NCBI GenBank assembly: GCA_017626655.1 | Contig: JAGAIH010000358.1 | Coordinates: 1-8,246 of the forward strand | DNA length: 8,246 nucleotides | Direction of reading: 5' to 3' | From: Clostridia bacterium | Lineage (GTDB): Bacteria; Bacillota_A; Clostridia; Oscillospirales; CAG-272 | In this document: piece after piece, positions 5,306 through 8,246 of the stretch | Layout: the number at the start of each line of letters is the position of its first letter | Numbering within the stretch: position 1 is the stretch's first letter | Position numbers and translations under genes: made by a program | The notes under the pieces: model-generated | What the model was told of the DNA's origin: nothing | The model's input: the letters and a program-made list of their open reading frames with translations, nothing else | Database searches by the model: none

Positions 5306-6778
5306 ATGGTCTTTTCCAGCCTGTTCTTCATCTTCGCCTTCCTGGTGCTGTGCTACGGGATCTACCTGTTCGCCCCCACCGTCAAGGCTAAAAATACCGT
5401 TCTTCTGGTCTTCTCCCTGATCTTCTACGCCTGGGGCGGTCCGCCCTTGGTGTTGCTCCTTTGCCTGGAGACCCTCGTCTGCTTCGTGGGCGCTCACTTG
5501 ATCTGGTCCTGTAATCCCGCCCCCTTTCACCGCGAGGGAGGGAAGGGCGCCAAGAAGGCCTTCCTGGCCATCACCGTGGGTATGTGCCTGGGGCTTCTGG
5601 TCATCTACAAGTACACGGGCTTCTTCACCGACAGCTTCTGCGCCCTCTTTGGGCTGGAGAATCTCATCCCCAAGGTGGCCCTCCCCATCGGTATCTCCTT
5701 CTACACCTTCCAGCTCATCTCCTACGTGGCGGACGTCTACCGCGGCGAGACTCCTCCCCAGCGCAGCTACGGCAAGCTCCTGCTCTACGCCGCCCTGTTC
5801 CACCAGTGCATCGCGGGTCCCATCGTCCGCTACGTGGACGTGGCCCGTGAGATCGACAGCCGCGACATGACCCCGGACGGGCTGTGGAGCGGTATGCTCC
5901 GCTTCACCGTGGGCTTGGGCAAGAAGGCGGTGCTGGCTAACACCTGCGCTACGGTAGCCGACACGCTCCTTTCCCCCGACAAGCTGACGGCGGGCCAGGT
6001 CTCCTCCCTGGGGGTGTTCCTGGGTATCACCGCCTATATGCTCCAGATCTACCTGGACTTCTCGGCCTACTCCGACATGGCCATCGGCATGGGGCGCATG
6101 ATCGGCTTCCACTTCAAGGAGAACTTCAACTACCCCTACGCCGCCGACTCGGTCACCGACTTCTGGCGCCGCTGGCACATCTCCCTGTCCTCCTTCTTCC
6201 GTGACTACGTCTACATACCCCTGGGCGGTAACCGTTGCTCCAAGGGACGGCATATCCTCAATCTGCTGATTGTCTGGGCTCTCACGGGCTTCTGGCACGG
6301 CGCGTCGTGGAATTTCATTCTGTGGGGTCTCTACTTCGCCCTGTTCCTCATTCTGGAGAAGTATATCTTCCGCTGGAAGAAGCACGGAGGCGCCCTCACG
6401 AGCCACCTCCGCCGACTCTACACCCTGGCGGTGGTCTGGTTCGGCTGGCTCCTCTTCCGCTTTGACGATATGGGCCTCATGGGTCACGCCCTCAAGTCCC
6501 TCTTCGGCTTTACCCAGGGCTTTAACGGTGACAACGCCCATTACACCCTGAAGAGCTACCTCTTCATCCTGCTGGTGGCCATGATCGCCTGCTCCCCCAT
6601 CATCCCCTTCCTCTCCAAGAGGCTCACCGCCGCCGCTGAAAAGGACAGTGCCGTGGGCGGTCTTGCCCGCACCGTGACCAATACCGTGGCCGTGGCGGCT
6701 CCCGTCGCTCTGCTCGTCCTCTCGACCCTGGCGCTGGTGGGTGACAGCTACAACCCCTTCCTGTATTTCCGCTTCTGA
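5306..6778 (+). CDS. MBOAT-family membrane O-acyltransferase (AlgI-like)
   Basis: A 490-residue polytopic membrane enzyme predicted to pass acyl groups from a cytoplasmic donor across the membrane to an extracellular acceptor or partner. It opens with MVFSSLFFIFAFLVLCYGIY, typical of AlgI-like proteins. Later come LPIGISFYTFQ (126-136), GPIVRY (171-176), DFSAYSDMAIG (251-261), FWRRWHISLSSFFRDY (286-301, His291) and TGFWHGASWNF (327-337) with the invariant catalytic His331. The ATG at 5306 has GGAGG nine bases upstream and lies downstream of the promoter; the frame is open 110 codons further upstream, but that stretch is leader and folT riboswitch DNA. Only 12 bases separate it from the DHHW gene, its likely partner. 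DltB is also an MBOAT, but no dlt genes are adjacent, so polysaccharide acetylation is more likely than teichoic acid alanylation. Confidence 0.95.
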   Translation: MVFSSLFFIFAFLVLCYGIYLFAPTVKAKNTVLLVFSLIFYAWGGPPLVLLLCLETLVCFVGAHLIWSCNPAPFHREGGKGAKKAFLAITVGMCLGLLVIYKYTGFFTDSFCALFGLENLIPKVALPIGISFYTFQLISYVADVYRGETPPQRSYGKLLLYAALFHQCIAGPIVRYVDVAREIDSRDMTPDGLWSGMLRFTVGLGKKAVLANTCATVADTLLSPDKLTAGQVSSLGVFLGITAYMLQIYLDFSAYSDMAIGMGRMIGFHFKENFNYPYAADSVTDFWRRWHISLSSFFRDYVYIPLGGNRCSKGRHILNLLIVWALTGFWHGASWNFILWGLYFALFLILEKYIFRWKKHGGALTSHLRRLYTLAVVWFGWLLFRFDDMGLMGHALKSLFGFTQGFNGDNAHYTLKSYLFILLVAMIACSPIIPFLSKRLTAAAEKDSAVGGLARTVTNTVAVAAPVALLVLSTLALVGDSYNPFLYFRF

Positions 6779-6790
6779 TACGAGGTATCT

Positions 6791-8119
6791 ATGAATCATC
6801 AAGACAACAACAACAAACCCCGCGCGCCCATATCGGACAAGGCCAAGACCTGGGGCCTGATCCTCCCCGTTCTGCTCCTCTGCGTGGGCTTCCTCGCGGG
6901 ACTCTGCTGGTTTTTGCGCCCCGCCGCCTCCGAGACCGAGAAGCGGGAGCTGACCGAGTTCCCCACCTTTACTGTGGAGTCCTTCCTGTCGGGTGAGTTC
7001 ACCGATCAGGTCTCCCTGTGGTACGCCGACACCTTCCCCGGGCGGGAGGGCTTCATCAAGGCCTACCACGGCATCCAGTCCCTCTTCGGCCTCCGCGGCG
7101 AGCAGTTCCAGCAAGGGGACATGGGTGACGATATCCCCGACGGCCCCATGGATCCCAATACCCCCGTTGACCGTCCCACCAATGGCGGCGAGGGCGGCGA
7201 GCAGGTGGGTGGCTACTATTTGGTGGGGGATACCGCCTACGAGCTGTACTCCTTCTCCCAGGCAAACGCCCAGACCTACGCTTCGCTCATGAACAAGGCC
7301 GCCGTCACCCTGGAGGGCAAGGCCAATGTGTACGATCTCATCATCCCCCTCCACTACAGCTTCGCCCTCAGCGCCGAGGTCCAGGATCAGCACAAGCTCC
7401 CCGACGCCGACCAGGCCATCCGCTACATGTATTCGGGCATGAACGAGGACGTCCACACCGTGAACGCCTACGCCGCCCTCATGGCCCACAAGGACGAGTA
7501 CATCTACTTCCGCACCGACCACCACTGGACGGCCACGGGCGCGTACTACGCCTATGAGGCCTACTGTCAGGCGGCGGGCATCACCCCCACGCCCCTGTCC
7601 TCCTATGAGAAGCTGACCTTTGGAGGCTTCCTGGGCACCCTTTACAGCAAAACGGGTCAGCCCGCTGCCATGGGGAACAACCCCGACAGCGTGGAGGCCT
7701 ACATCCCCAAGGGGACTAACGACGAGTACATCTACAACGAGGATGGCGGAGACCGTACCCGCTACCGCGGCGGTGTGGTGCGCCGTGATACCGACACCGT
7801 CTACCAGGCGGCGGCCTCTAAGTACAACTGCTTCCTCATGGGCGATCACCCCCTCATCGAGATCCACAACGAGAACGTCAGCGCGGATCGGAAGGGAACC
7901 ACCGTCCTTTTGGTCAAGGAATCCTTCGGCAACGCCTTCGCTCCCTTCCTGGTGGACAGCTATGAGTATATCTACGTGGTGGACTACCGCTACTACAAAG
8001 GCGGCACACTGGGTCAGCTGGTGGCCGACAAGGGCGTGGACGACGTGATCTTCCTCAATAACGTGGTGGCCGCAACGGGCGGCGCGAGACTGTCCGAGAT
8101 GGAGGACTTTATTGGGTAA
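6791..8119 (+). CDS. DHHW-family protein (AlgJ/AlgX-like), MBOAT partner
   Basis: A 442-residue protein anchored by one N-terminal membrane helix (about 21-42) after a polar 20-residue head, with the rest outside the cell. SETEKRELTEFP (47-58) is the usual motif right after the helix in this family. A Gly/Asp/Pro-rich, probably disordered insert spans about 103-139. The name-giving DHHW motif is at 243-246 (YFRTDHHWTATGAYYAYEAY region), and VKESFGNAFAPFL at 375-387 supplies the nucleophile serine. By analogy with AlgJ/AlgX (SGNH-like), Asp243, His245 and Ser378 would form the triad. Usually a D precedes this serine; here it is E. The ATG at 6791 has GAGG five bases upstream, 12 bases after the MBOAT stop, so it is in the same operon. 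Likely role: transfer or processing of acyl groups on a surface glycan. Confidence 0.93.
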   Translation: MNHQDNNNKPRAPISDKAKTWGLILPVLLLCVGFLAGLCWFLRPAASETEKRELTEFPTFTVESFLSGEFTDQVSLWYADTFPGREGFIKAYHGIQSLFGLRGEQFQQGDMGDDIPDGPMDPNTPVDRPTNGGEGGEQVGGYYLVGDTAYELYSFSQANAQTYASLMNKAAVTLEGKANVYDLIIPLHYSFALSAEVQDQHKLPDADQAIRYMYSGMNEDVHTVNAYAALMAHKDEYIYFRTDHHWTATGAYYAYEAYCQAAGITPTPLSSYEKLTFGGFLGTLYSKTGQPAAMGNNPDSVEAYIPKGTNDEYIYNEDGGDRTRYRGGVVRRDTDTVYQAAASKYNCFLMGDHPLIEIHNENVSADRKGTTVLLVKESFGNAFAPFLVDSYEYIYVVDYRYYKGGTLGQLVADKGVDDVIFLNNVVAATGGARLSEMEDFIG

Positions 8120-8148
8120 TGACCCCTATGGACGATCGCAAAGTGTTT

Positions 8149-8246
8149 AAATTGCAGTTTATCGAACTGTTTGACGGAACAAATCGGTATGTTTTTCGGT
8201 GGCTACTCATCCGTCGCGCCCCTCGGGCGCGCCACCTTCCCTCACA
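8149..8246 (+). repeat. Intergenic repeat element C (cut by window end)
   Basis: Starts AAATTGCAGTTTATCGAACTG (8149-8169) and continues TTTGACGGAACAAATCGGTATG and beyond. About 43 of 46 bases agree with the right end of element B read on the minus strand (4366 downwards). After this shared part the centre differs: CTCATCCGTCGCGCC with a GCGCCC/GGGCGC hairpin and ACCTTCCCTCA. The window stops before the other end. It lies 29 bases after the DHHW stop codon. Confidence 0.7.

Noticed and set aside
5300..7867. 855-codon minus-strand open frame opposite the MBOAT and DHHW genes
   Set aside because: It mirrors two well-recognised genes and its translation is a low-complexity Val/Gly/Glu/His mix, as expected opposite strongly GC-biased third codon positions. 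It crosses the gap between two genes and has no family resemblance.

Overview
The window looks like a chromosomal segment from a GC-rich Clostridia-type Firmicute, most like a gut Oscillospiraceae-type bacterium. The reasons are strong AGGAGG-type ribosome binding sites, consensus TTGACA/TATAAT promoters, a THF riboswitch in front of an ECF folate transporter gene, a DUF6809-like small protein, a DHHW-family protein, and GC-rich palindromic repeats in the gaps between genes. The species cannot be named from the sequence alone.

Layout. Positions 2-925 (+) hold the C-terminal 307 residues of an IMP dehydrogenase (guaB), closed by a terminator at 944-977. A gene-free gap follows with a repeat element (A, 994-1231) and a promoter that carries an inverted-repeat operator candidate. 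This promoter drives an 89-residue DUF6809-like protein (1338-1607, +). A bidirectional terminator (1612-1645) separates it from a convergent minus-strand cluster. Read in transcription order, that cluster is: a consensus promoter (5133-5161), a THF riboswitch (5008-5116), a hairpin that hides the ribosome binding site (4931-4964), folT (4922-4365), a palindromic repeat element (B, 4080-4366), folC (4054-2723), a PAT-like GNAT acetyltransferase (2726-2121) and a single-domain EamA membrane protein (2100-1687). Divergent from folT is a promoter (5226-5254) for a two-gene plus-strand operon: an MBOAT O-acyltransferase (5306-6778) and a DHHW/AlgJ-X-like protein (6791-8119). The window ends inside a third repeat element (C, 8149 onward).

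How the genes work together. FolT brings folates in and FolC adds glutamates that keep them in the cell. The riboswitch senses reduced folate and probably controls folT translation by hiding or freeing its ribosome binding site. The GNAT and EamA genes appear to be passengers of this operon, with no obvious folate role. The MBOAT and DHHW pair resembles alginate or cellulose O-acetylation machinery and probably acylates an extracellular or envelope glycan; no glycan synthesis gene is visible here.

The most unusual unexplained structure is the set of three gap elements. They share related ends (core GTTTATCGRWCTG, with AAATT before it) but carry different GC-rich palindromic centres. One of them sits between folT and folC and overlaps the folT stop codon. 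The window contains no CRISPR array, tRNA, rRNA, transposase or defence gene that I can recognise.
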